Assembly (NCBI GenBank): GCA_902465425.1
Contig: CABQNA010000009.1
Coordinates: 1 to 20,624 of the forward strand
Reading direction: 5' to 3'
Origin: an uncultured Collinsella sp.
Lineage (GTDB): Bacteria; Actinomycetota; Coriobacteriia; Coriobacteriales; Coriobacteriaceae
Length of the DNA stretch: 20,624 nucleotides
The notes under the pieces were generated by a model. That model had not been told where the DNA came from. It worked only from the letters and a program-made list of their open reading frames with translations, and searched no databases. Positions within the stretch are counted from its first letter, which is position 1. The number at the start of each line of letters is the position of its first letter. Both the position numbers and the translations under genes were made by a program. Shown here in pieces: positions 13,716 to 20,624 of this stretch.

Positions 13716-14996
13716 ATGCTCGCCTCTCTTTTCTCAAAGCCTCAATCATCGCTGTCCATGCAGGCCAAGCGCCTGGTGGCGATGCGCTTTCTCATCTACA
13801 CCGGCTTCCAGACCAGCTACTTTATCGGCGTCATCGGGACGCTCACCTATGCGGACGGCGCTTCGGTCGTCGCGACATCGCTGGCCGTCCTGTTTATGAA
13901 TGTATTCGTGATCATGGGATCCTTTGCGGGTGGCGCGGCGCTCGACGCCTGGGGTCCGCGCCGCCATTTCCGGGCGAGTATCGTTGGCACGCTGGCAACC
14001 GGCGCGGCGATTCTCGTTTTTGGCAGCGCGACCGGCATCGTCCTGCTCGGCGCGGTGCTCCTGGGCTTTGTGATGGGATTCGCCCAGCCCATCGCCACGT
14101 CCTATCCGGCGTATCTCACCGACGACCCCGTTGAGCTCAAAGACATCAACTCCGCCATCGCCATGCTCTCAAACGTGAGTATCATCGTTGGCCCCACGCT
14201 GGGCGGCTTTGTCGCGGCGGCTGCGCCGTCGCGCGCGGTGTTCGTGCTCATGATGCTCTTTACCGCACTGGCGCTCGTCGCCGGTTGGGGCTTTAGGCCG
14301 CAGACCAGCCATGTCGCCGGAGATGCGGATGCCGATTCGGCAGAGGAAGGGGGGCGTGCGGGACAAAGCTCCAACCCCAGCACATCCACCCGCGCCACCT
14401 TCGCAGCCAGCATCAAGACAGTCTTCACCAACAGCGTCCTCGCGCTACTTTTCTGCATCATTTTTCTTTCGAACTTTGGCTACGGGGCCTTCGATCCGCT
14501 CGAGTCGTTTTTCTATCGCGATGTCCTACGCGTCGGCGTTGAGTGGATGGGCTGGCTCTCGTCGGCCTCGGGCGTGGGCGCGGTGCTGGGCGCCGTGGTC
14601 GCGCTCCGCTTGCCGCCGCACCTGGTCAACCTTAAAACGCTGCTCGTGGCGCTTATGTCTGTGGGTCTGGGAAGCCTGCTCTATGTGGGGACACCGTACG
14701 TGGGTGTGGCCTTTGTCGGCCAGGTCGCCCTGGGCATAGCTTGGGGTGTCGTCAACCCGCTCCACAACACCATCGTGCAAACGACGGCTCCGCTCGAGCA
14801 GCTCGGTCGCGTCAACTCGGTCATGGGCTTTGGCAACATGTTCGCCGGCGTGGCCCCTCTGGCGGTTGCACCGTGGCTGGCGGCAACATTTGGCGTACAA
14901 CGGACACTCGTGGGGGCAGGCATGGTCGTGACGGCGGTTCCCGCGGCGCTGCTGCTGTTTGGACGCCGGCATTTGGATCGTGCCGCAAGGCAGTAA
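13716..14996 (+). CDS. Major facilitator superfamily (MFS) transporter
   Basis: A 426-residue membrane protein with about twelve predicted helices, split by a hydrophilic central loop (about 212-240, rich in Asp, Gly and Ser) between helices 6 and 7. The loop after helix 2 (GGAALDAWGPRRHFR) is the MFS motif A region (GxxxDxxGxRR). The overall pattern is closest to the MFS_3 or macrolide-efflux-like exporters, but the substrate is not deducible. I chose the ATG at 13716 because AAGGAG lies 5 bases upstream; an in-frame ATG at 13677 would add 13 residues without a ribosome site. A short hairpin (CGGTGG / CCACCG, 13668-13686) precedes the ribosome site. It is transcribed separately from moaC-mobB, behind two tandem terminators. 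Its stop codon overlaps the first base of repeat A copy 3. Confidence 0.9.
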   Translation: MLASLFSKPQSSLSMQAKRLVAMRFLIYTGFQTSYFIGVIGTLTYADGASVVATSLAVLFMNVFVIMGSFAGGAALDAWGPRRHFRASIVGTLATGAAILVFGSATGIVLLGAVLLGFVMGFAQPIATSYPAYLTDDPVELKDINSAIAMLSNVSIIVGPTLGGFVAAAAPSRAVFVLMMLFTALALVAGWGFRPQTSHVAGDADADSAEEGGRAGQSSNPSTSTRATFAASIKTVFTNSVLALLFCIIFLSNFGYGAFDPLESFFYRDVLRVGVEWMGWLSSASGVGAVLGAVVALRLPPHLVNLKTLLVALMSVGLGSLLYVGTPYVGVAFVGQVALGIAWGVVNPLHNTIVQTTAPLEQLGRVNSVMGFGNMFAGVAPLAVAPWLAATFGVQRTLVGAGMVVTAVPAALLLFGRRHLDRAARQ

Positions 14997-15060
14997 AACC
15001 ATCACAACATTCGATGAAAATCGCGATTTTGCCGAAAAACATCGAATGTTGTGATGGTTT
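14996..15060 (-). repeat. Family A palindromic intergenic repeat, copy 3 (opposite orientation)
   Basis: Perfect 20-bp arms (14996-15015 with 15041-15060, ending ATCGAATGTTGTGATGGTTT) enclose a 25-base loop. Read on the minus strand, the loop aligns with that of copies 1 and 2 (GTTTTT, then a variable GxC, then AAAATCG), so this copy is inserted in the opposite sense. It begins at the last base of the MFS stop codon. Confidence 0.9.
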
Positions 15061-15092
15061 GCGCCCCGGGCCAGGCCACCCTTCGGGTCCGG

Positions 15093-15130
15093 CCACCACA
15101 GAGGGGCCAGGCACCTTTGTGGTGGTTTTT
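15093..15130 (+). terminator. Family B hairpin, copy 2 (terminator after the MFS gene)
   Basis: The stem CCACCACAGAGG / CCTTTGTGGTGG (15093-15104 with 15114-15125, one G-U pair) has loop GGCCAGGCA and is followed by five T. It is the same element as 13507-13547. Confidence 0.8.
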
Positions 15131-15219
15131 GCTTTGACAGGTCGCCCCTGCGCCTTGGTATACCATGTACGCCGCTCACGACCACACCCCACACCGCCGC
15201 ACAACCCAGAAAGGCCCCC

Positions 15220-16041
15220 ATGGACGCCACCTTCAGCCACATCAAAGCCGTGTTCTGCGATATCGACGGCACGCTGCTCACGAGCCAGCACACGGTGTCC
15301 CCGCGCACCGTGGCGGCGATCCGCGCCCTGCGCGAGCGCGGTGTGCTCTTTGGCCTGTGCACCGGGCGCGACGCCCACGCGACCGAGGCCATGTACGAGC
15401 TCTGGGGCATCGAAGGCCTGGTGGACGTGCTCGTGGGCTGCGGTGGCGCTGAGGTCATCGACCGCGCGCACGACATCAACGAGCTGAGCTATCCGCTGCC
15501 GGGCGAGACCATCGCGCGTATCTGCAAGCGCATGACGGACCTTCCGGCAACGCCCGTCTGCCCCCGAGACGGCGTGTTCTACGTGCCCGAGAGCAACGCG
15601 TGCGTCGAGCACCTGTCGCGCGTCGACGGCGTGCCCTACCAGGTGGTCGATTTTGCCGAGTTCTTGCGCGAGCCGCAGCCCAAGGTGATGTTTACCATGG
15701 CGCCCGAGGTAATGCCGCAGGTCATCGAGCGGGCGTCGACGTTTGCCGATAACAATGGTAAGGCGGCGGCTCTGCAAACCACGCAGTGGCTCTACGAGTT
15801 CATGGATCCGCGCGTGTCCAAGACGCGCGGCCTTGTGCGCGTGGCAGAGCTCAACGACATTGAGCTCCAGAACATTTGCGTGTTTGGCGATGCGGACAAC
15901 GACACCTGCATGGTGGCTGACGCCGGTGTGGGCGTGGCCATGGCAAACGGCAGCGACGCCACCCGTGCCGCCGCCGATTTTGTAACCGCCAGCAACGACA
16001 AAGACGGCATCGCGATCTTTATCGAGGAGCATCTGCTGTAG
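15220..16041 (+). CDS. Cof-type HAD-superfamily (IIB) phosphatase
   Basis: A 273-residue cytoplasmic hydrolase with the four HAD motifs in order. Motif I is FCDIDGTL (nucleophile Asp14, acid/base Asp16). Motif II is CTGR (Thr48). Motif III is Lys201 in DPRVSKTRGL. Motif IV is FGDADNDTCM (Asp224 to Asp228). The cap between motifs II and III (about 85-190) is of the C2B type, as in Cof/YbiV/YidA sugar- or nucleotide-phosphate phosphatases. The end GVGVAMANGSDATRAAADFVTASNDKDGIA is the family's typical C-terminus. The substrate is not predictable. AGAAAGG lies before the ATG. A TTGACA at 15134-15139 could be the -35, with TATACC at 15159-15164 as a poorly spaced -10. It forms its own transcription unit between family B hairpins. 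Confidence 0.95.
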   Translation: MDATFSHIKAVFCDIDGTLLTSQHTVSPRTVAAIRALRERGVLFGLCTGRDAHATEAMYELWGIEGLVDVLVGCGGAEVIDRAHDINELSYPLPGETIARICKRMTDLPATPVCPRDGVFYVPESNACVEHLSRVDGVPYQVVDFAEFLREPQPKVMFTMAPEVMPQVIERASTFADNNGKAAALQTTQWLYEFMDPRVSKTRGLVRVAELNDIELQNICVFGDADNDTCMVADAGVGVAMANGSDATRAAADFVTASNDKDGIAIFIEEHLL

Positions 16042-16054
16042 CGCTGGGGGAGAA

Positions 16055-16088
16055 CCACCGCAGAAGGGGGCAGGCTCTTTTGCGGTGG
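16055..16088 (+). terminator. Family B hairpin, copy 3 (after the HAD gene)
   Basis: The stem CCACCGCAGAAG / CTTTTGCGGTGG (16055-16066 with 16077-16088, one G-U pair) has loop GGGGCAGGCT. Compared with copies 1 and 2, an A-T pair in the stem has become G-C on both arms, so pairing is kept. No T run follows, so termination would be weak. Confidence 0.7.
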
Positions 16089-16200
16089 CCTCAGGCGATT
16101 TGGGCGAATTGATACCTAAAATCTGTGGGAAAATTCAAATATTGTTGTCTGAACACCATGCTTCAAACCACCGATGGGTTTAAGATATTCTCATCAGTTT

Positions 16201-16232
16201 GGTAGGATATTCCTCTCGGTAAATGTCCTACC
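16201..16232. promoter_or_regulatory. Hairpin or operator in the pilus upstream region
   Basis: Arms GGTAGGATAT (16201-16210) and ATGTCCTACC (16223-16232) pair over 10 positions with one wobble and a 12-base loop. There is no T run, so it is not a terminator; a protein site or leader-RNA structure is possible. Confidence 0.4.
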
Positions 16233-16265
16233 GCTCATGGTCGCTTTCGACTGTTCACAGGATGC

Positions 16266-16279
16266 TTGCTCTTGAGCAA
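16266..16279. promoter_or_regulatory. Short palindrome TTGCTC-TT-GAGCAA
   Basis: Perfect 6-bp arms sit around TT, about 270 bases before the surface-protein start. This is the size of a dimeric regulator site, but it is short enough to occur by chance. Confidence 0.3.
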
Positions 16280-16546
16280 AATGTTGTGCAAATTAATCTA
16301 ATGCCATTAAAAAATGATAGGCAACTAAATTACCAGTAGAAACAAAAAATAGATAGCGAATAAACGAAGGTACATCTGAGAAAATGTCAAGAGAATTGAG
16401 AATTCGCTACAAAATTGTCGGTTTTGTTGCTCAGATGTTCAAACAATCGTTACAATATGGGTTACTAAACGTGCGCAATTACAGGTTGTGCAGATACGTT
16501 TGATAGTGAAAGAGCAAGATCGCGGTCTCTTGGGGAGGAGACATCG

Positions 16547-19500
16547 ATGAAAGCGAATTCAGACAAATCTAAGCAGAGTAATAAAGCGACGCGCCGTGTA
16601 CTGGCAGGCGTTTTGTGCGGAGCCTCCGTGTTGAGCCTGGTACTGTCGCTCGTCATGCCCCCGATCTCGCAGGCCATTGCCAACGACGCCCAGGCAGCTT
16701 CTACCGAGGGAACTGTGATGGGGGGGGGTTCCTCAAGTGAGTCTACTGATGTAGAAAACACCAACAACGGGGATACCGAAAACCAGAATAGTGTCGAGAC
16801 CGAGGGCGACGAAGCTGGCGACGATGCTCTCAGGGCGGCCCCGTCGTCTGATGACACGGGAGCCGAGAGCGCTGCGCAGCCCGCGGATGATAGTGCTAAC
16901 GGCGAGGGCGCAATCGCACTTGCTGCAGAAAATAAATCGACTTATACAATCAGCAGTGGGGCTGAACTCAGTGAGAAGCTTCTTGCCAAGAAACTTCGCG
17001 ATGCAACCGGCTCAGCTACTTTTGAGCTTGTTGATGATATTGAATACAACGGTGAGATTAAGTTTGAACAAACTGACAATAACCCCATCAATATCACCCT
17101 TAATCTAAACGGTCATAAGATCAAGTGCTTGAACACCGACAAGCCGTTATTTGATGTTGCTAACGGCGTAACACTTACAATTAAGGACGAAATTAAGGAC
17201 TCCGCGCCGGTGACTGAGACGGTCAACGATGTCCAACAGCTGACTGATCAGGGGCAGAAGCTGGATCCCAATAATTATGGCAAGAAAGTCGAGCTAAATT
17301 ACGTTGGTGGCATTCCGTCTAATCTTACCTACTACGTGACCAAATCGACTCCGAGTGGTACAGGGACAATCGAGACGCTTGTCAGACATAACGTCGATAT
17401 TAAGGGCGCCATCGTGGCGTGCAACGGCAACGCAAATCTAAAGCTCATCAATCTGTATAACAACAACGGCAAGGGTGGCACGTTTAACCTTGTGAGCGGC
17501 GTGATCACGCAAAAACAAGGCAGCAGCGTTAGCAGCTTGGTCTATGCCGAGAACGGCTCTACCGTCAACATGAGCGGCGGCTACGTGTGTGGCGCTTCTA
17601 GCTCGGGCGCGGGCGCGGGCATTAAGGTATCCAACGCGAAAGGCTTCGCTTCGACCCTTAATTTGACCGGTGGTGTAATTGCCGGCAACAGTGCTCCTAA
17701 TGGCGGCGGTGTGTATGCTGAAGGTTCCACGGTCACCATAGCTGGTGGCGTAATCTCCGGCAACAGCACGCTTGCTTCTGGTGCCGGTCTCGGCGGCGGC
17801 ATCATGGCTTCAGGCGGTAAAGTTACCGTTTCTGGTGGCCATATCACGAATAATAGAATGGCTAAATTCTGTGGCACGGATGGCAATGGTTGTCATGGCG
17901 GCGCTGGGCTTGCTGCCAATAACGGCGCCCATGTCACCATTTTCGGTGGCCAGATTACTGGCAACTATTCCGAGGAAGCTGGCGGCGGCGTTTACGTTAC
18001 CAATCTTAATCAAGAAGGTATGGCATGGCTCGACATTACGGGAGGAATTATTGCCTCTAACGTGAGCTACCGATCTGAAGGTGCCGGCATCCGAGTGGGC
18101 CAGAAGGTTGACGCGATGATTAACGGCACTCCAGGCAGCAGAGTCTACATCACTAACAACTGCTGCATGTCTCGCTTTGACTGGGGCGGAGGCGGCATCT
18201 TCGTCCAGGGCTGTAATGAGGACGCATCTAAAGCGGGTAGGCTATTTGTCTATAGCTCCTATATAAGCAGCAATACAGCCGGTGGCTACGGTGGTGGCGT
18301 TGCGGTTTGCCCGACGGGCAAGACGTTGGTAACGAACACTGAGGGCACGGCAATCTTTGGCAATTCGTCTGCCGGAAAAGAGCATGATGGCGATGACCAT
18401 CCTAGCCATCTTAACGATCCTACTAAAAATCATGCTTACAACTCAATGAAGAATACCGGCAATGACGTTTCACCCCATCTTTCAGGTGGTGGTAATAATA
18501 AGACTGAAGATAGAGATGCATACAAATCGAAGGTGTTTCGCAAGAACGGTCATGCCGATTTCTTCCTTGCGGCAAAGGCTGGCCATACTGATCCGATTGC
18601 GGCAGTAATCGGCAAGATGCTCGGCGGCGGAGATGCCAAGTATTCGGGAAGCAAAGAACGCAGTGATAACAAAGAACCCAGTGATAACAATGAACTCTAT
18701 GAGGCTATCAATATCCCTGCCAATGGCGGCGTGAAGATTTATCGGAGCGTCGGTCTGTCTTCGGGTGTCACAGCTGGAAGTGATGAAGCGAATAAAGCGC
18801 AGGAAGCTGCCGGAACTTTCATCACGGGCAACTATTCCTGGGACCATGGTGGCGGCATCATGTCGAATGGCGATCTGTACTTGGGTCAGCCTGCGGATAC
18901 GTACGTCTACCCGAGCCTTAAGCTGAAGGCGACCAAGGCGCTGAACGGCCGCAACCTCAAAGATGGGGAGTTCTCCTTTATGGTCTACCGCAAGGATTCG
19001 GATAATCCTTTCGCTAATGGGACATTCAATCGCGCCGTTTGCACTGAGGTAGGAACTGCAAATAATGATGCAAACGGCAACATCACGTTTAACCTTGGTG
19101 AGCAGTTTGCAGCGAACGGTACGGCTAACACGATTACATACTATTTGGTTGAAAATGCTGGCACTGATTCCGACATCACGTACGACCCGGCCGTGTACGA
19201 GATTGTGGTGACGGTCGAGGACCATCAGACTCCGCTCATGTCTGTTCCGACTCGGGAAGATCCGAACAAGACCATAGTGCTCAAAATCCATAACTACGAG
19301 ATCAAAGACGTGAGCGCGGTCGAGCATTCCAAGGGCGAAACTGACTCCCAGAACGTTGTTGTGGAACGAGATGCTACTGAGGGCTATTATTCGATTGTCG
19401 ACTCCGGCAAGGGTAAGACCTTCACCAACAAGTACACTCCGTACACCTCCAGCGGCTCCTGGACTCCTAAGGCGACTAAGGTCGTTAAGGGTGGCGAAAT

Positions 19501-20038
19501 GAAGGAGTTTACGCTTCAGCTTGCGACCGACAAAGAGTTCACGAATATCGTTCAGAATAAGTCGACCAAGACCGACGCTGGTAAGTCCCAGACCTTAAGC
19601 TTCGACGAGATTAAGTACGAACTAAAAGATCTCGAAAAACTCGCGTCCGACTCCACGGGCCGCGGTGCAAGCAATACCTTTACTTATTACGTTCGCGAGC
19701 AGCAGCCGACCACGCCGTTTACGAACTACACATACGACCAGTCGGTTTATCAGATTACGGTCAATGCGGTTGACGACTCTAACCACAAGATCAACATCTC
19801 TGCGACCTACAAGCAGATTCAGGATCGTGATGGCAATCCAGTGACCACCGACAAGCCCCACGACCTCACCGAGTCCACCCCCACCTTCACCAACACCTAC
19901 TCCACCTCTTTGCCCCTTTCTGGTATGTCGGGCGTCACCCTGACGTACCTTGCCGGCGCGGCGGTGCTTTGCGCTGCTGCGGCCTGGATGCACATTCGTC
20001 GCAAGGCGAATGCGAAGGGAGGTAAGCGTCGTGAATAA
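16547..20038 (+). CDS. Large sortase-anchored surface protein / putative pilus tip adhesin
   Basis: A 1163-residue secreted protein. Residues 1-50 form a long signal peptide (basic start, hydrophobic core about 18-38, then SQAIANDAQA). Residues 52-125 are a low-complexity acidic Ser/Glu/Asp linker. About 305-600 are glycine-rich repeats of the type GGGVY..G and GGxIxxN, as in parallel beta-helix adhesins. Two pilin-type isopeptide domains follow, about 787-962 and 968-1119. Each begins with a K-A-T-K motif (LKLKATKALNG; PKATKVVKGG), has a central Glu (YYLVE; YYVRE), and ends in FTNKY or FTNTY, the layout of FctA-like self-crosslinking domains. The C-terminus has the sorting motif LPLSG (1122-1126), a membrane helix and the basic tail RRKANAKGGKRRE. 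GGGGAGGAG lies 6 bases before the ATG. It overlaps the next pilin gene. A nine-G tract lies within codons 58-61. Confidence 0.88.
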   Translation: MKANSDKSKQSNKATRRVLAGVLCGASVLSLVLSLVMPPISQAIANDAQAASTEGTVMGGGSSSESTDVENTNNGDTENQNSVETEGDEAGDDALRAAPSSDDTGAESAAQPADDSANGEGAIALAAENKSTYTISSGAELSEKLLAKKLRDATGSATFELVDDIEYNGEIKFEQTDNNPINITLNLNGHKIKCLNTDKPLFDVANGVTLTIKDEIKDSAPVTETVNDVQQLTDQGQKLDPNNYGKKVELNYVGGIPSNLTYYVTKSTPSGTGTIETLVRHNVDIKGAIVACNGNANLKLINLYNNNGKGGTFNLVSGVITQKQGSSVSSLVYAENGSTVNMSGGYVCGASSSGAGAGIKVSNAKGFASTLNLTGGVIAGNSAPNGGGVYAEGSTVTIAGGVISGNSTLASGAGLGGGIMASGGKVTVSGGHITNNRMAKFCGTDGNGCHGGAGLAANNGAHVTIFGGQITGNYSEEAGGGVYVTNLNQEGMAWLDITGGIIASNVSYRSEGAGIRVGQKVDAMINGTPGSRVYITNNCCMSRFDWGGGGIFVQGCNEDASKAGRLFVYSSYISSNTAGGYGGGVAVCPTGKTLVTNTEGTAIFGNSSAGKEHDGDDHPSHLNDPTKNHAYNSMKNTGNDVSPHLSGGGNNKTEDRDAYKSKVFRKNGHADFFLAAKAGHTDPIAAVIGKMLGGGDAKYSGSKERSDNKEPSDNNELYEAINIPANGGVKIYRSVGLSSGVTAGSDEANKAQEAAGTFITGNYSWDHGGGIMSNGDLYLGQPADTYVYPSLKLKATKALNGRNLKDGEFSFMVYRKDSDNPFANGTFNRAVCTEVGTANNDANGNITFNLGEQFAANGTANTITYYLVENAGTDSDITYDPAVYEIVVTVEDHQTPLMSVPTREDPNKTIVLKIHNYEIKDVSAVEHSKGETDSQNVVVERDATEGYYSIVDSGKGKTFTNKYTPYTSSGSWTPKATKVVKGGEMKEFTLQLATDKEFTNIVQNKSTKTDAGKSQTLSFDEIKYELKDLEKLASDSTGRGASNTFTYYVREQQPTTPFTNYTYDQSVYQITVNAVDDSNHKINISATYKQIQDRDGNPVTTDKPHDLTESTPTFTNTYSTSLPLSGMSGVTLTYLAGAAVLCAAAAWMHIRRKANAKGGKRRE
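16720..16728 (+). repeat. Poly-G tract (nine G) inside the surface-protein coding sequence
   Basis: Nine consecutive G span the end of the Met58 codon and Gly59-Gly61. Reading the altered frames by hand, one extra G gives a TGA within about 8 codons, and one fewer gives a TAG about 11 codons on. Length change would therefore truncate the protein just after its signal peptide. Confidence 0.9.
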
Positions 20039-20624
20039 GAAAATTTGCTCCTTCCCGATTTTGTTTGCGCTGCTTGCCCTCCTGATCGGCACCTGCGCGG
20101 TTGTGTTCCCCGCATCCGCGCAGGCCGCGCTGACCTCGACCGGTTCCATCACGGTGAGCGGCACCGTGGCGCGCAGCTACGACGCCTACCAGATCTTTAG
20201 CGCCAACGTCGTCGACGGCGACGGCGACGCCAAGATCGCCACCGACCTTGCCTGGGCAGGCGACGCCGCGCGCGACGCCGCACTGCCTGTGCTGCACAGC
20301 GCCGGCATGCCCAATTCCCAGACCACCGCGCAGGAAGCTGCCGAGTGGCTCAACACCGATTCCCACCTAACGAGCGCGCTGAGCGCACAGCTCGCTCGTT
20401 CCCTCCAGAGCTCTGGCGCCGTGTTTGTGGCCCTCAACGCGGGCACGGCGGCCGAGCTGCCCTGTGGCTACTGGCTCATCGTCGCCGACGACGACGCCAT
20501 TTCCCAGAACGAAGCCGGCACCGCGCCGATCATGGCCCTGGTGGGCGGCAGCGCCGTTACCGTCAAGCCCAAGGCGGCGACCCCCAAGGTGTCCAAGCAT
20601 GTGCTGGAGGACGGCACCGCCGCC
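20031..20624 (+). CDS. Pilin/fimbrial subunit-like surface protein (3' end missing)
   Basis: The frame is open from a GTG at 20031 to the window edge (198 codons). The GTG overlaps the last 8 bases of the preceding gene (GTGAATAA) and follows GGGAGG by 7 bases, so translation is probably coupled. The translated start is MNKKICSFPILFALLALL, a signal peptide ending near PASAQA-AL. The mature part begins with a strand-rich domain (TSTGSITVSGTVARSYDAYQIF), continues through ELPCGYWLIVAD, and reaches TVKPKAATPKVSKHVLED. The last matches the junction into the isopeptide D2 domain of Gram-positive pilus backbone subunits. This suggests the major pilin of the same pilus, with a sorting signal and a class C sortase expected just downstream. 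It is more GC-rich than the preceding gene. Confidence 0.85.
   Translation, partial: MNKKICSFPILFALLALLIGTCAVVFPASAQAALTSTGSITVSGTVARSYDAYQIFSANVVDGDGDAKIATDLAWAGDAARDAALPVLHSAGMPNSQTTAQEAAEWLNTDSHLTSALSAQLARSLQSSGAVFVALNAGTAAELPCGYWLIVADDDAISQNEAGTAPIMALVGGSAVTVKPKAATPKVSKHVLEDGTAA

Larger units (their letters stand above)
16089..16546. other. AT-rich regulatory region upstream of the pilus-type locus
   Basis: The 458 bases hold no convincing gene and are strikingly AT-rich compared with the HAD gene. They contain the hairpin 16201-16232, a short palindrome at 16266-16279, and a widely spaced 9-bp inverted repeat (ACATCTGAG 16372-16380 / CTCAGATGT 16430-16438). A -10-like TACAAT is at 16451-16456, without a strong -35. 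The final stretch holds the ribosome site GGGGAGGAG. Confidence 0.6.

Noticed and set aside
9668..15060. Family A repeats as a CRISPR array
   Set aside because: Only three copies, separated by whole genes, each internally palindromic, and one in reverse orientation; there is no regular spacer spacing and no cas gene.
14821..16032. Minus-strand open frame (403 codons) across the HAD gene, two repeats and the MFS end
   Set aside because: It runs through intergenic palindromes and terminators and is antisense to two well-supported genes.
16372..16438. Fim-type invertible promoter flanked by 9-bp inverted repeats
   Set aside because: The repeats are only 9 bp, the enclosed 49 bases are too short for a usual invertible element, the chance expectation is near one in this region, and no recombinase gene is visible.

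Overview
This window looks like a chromosomal segment of a high-GC Gram-positive gut bacterium, most likely a Coriobacteriia member close to Collinsella. That placement is an inference from three things: GC-rich codon use in the housekeeping genes, an LPxTG-type pilus locus, and a MoaC-MobB fusion next to moaA. No rRNA, tRNA, CRISPR array, integrase or insertion sequence was seen.

Layout. (1) 1-1173: the 3' part of an HtrA/DegP-type trypsin-like serine protease, ending at a strong intrinsic terminator. (2) 1216-2920, minus strand: an AT-richer four-gene group read right to left. It encodes a membrane-anchored small protein, a secreted small protein, a DUF2975-type membrane protein and a Cro/C1-type HTH regulator, with a perfect palindrome upstream of the first gene. 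(3) 2988-3188: a noncoding segment bounded by 24-bp inverted repeats. (4) 3299-5527: ligA, the NAD-dependent DNA ligase. (5) 5563-7127, minus strand: an AT-rich pair, a Tat-exported papain-like cysteine protease and a coupled small lipoprotein-like protein. (6) 7236-9547, minus strand: a MATE exporter followed by a MerR-family regulator, with a MerR-type operator/promoter in front. (7) 9834-10871: a DUF559/Vsr-like nuclease-fold protein bracketed by two copies of a palindromic repeat. (8) 11105-13451: moaA and a moaC-mobB fusion, for molybdenum cofactor synthesis. (9) 13716-14996: an MFS transporter. (10) 15220-16041: a Cof-type HAD phosphatase. (11) 16547 to the end: a large sortase-anchored surface protein overlapping the start of a second pilin-like gene that runs off the window.

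Two families of intergenic hairpin repeats punctuate the right half. Family A has three copies (about 65 bp, 17-20-bp arms). Family B has three terminator-like copies, one with a compensatory base-pair change.

The most interesting point is a run of nine G at 16720-16728 inside the 5' part of the surface-protein gene. I checked by hand that gain or loss of one G puts a stop codon within about a dozen codons, so this looks like an on/off phase-variation switch for a pilus-type adhesin. Other points of note are the MerR-type operator, the AT-rich accessory cassettes on either side of ligA, and the repeats flanking the DUF559 gene.
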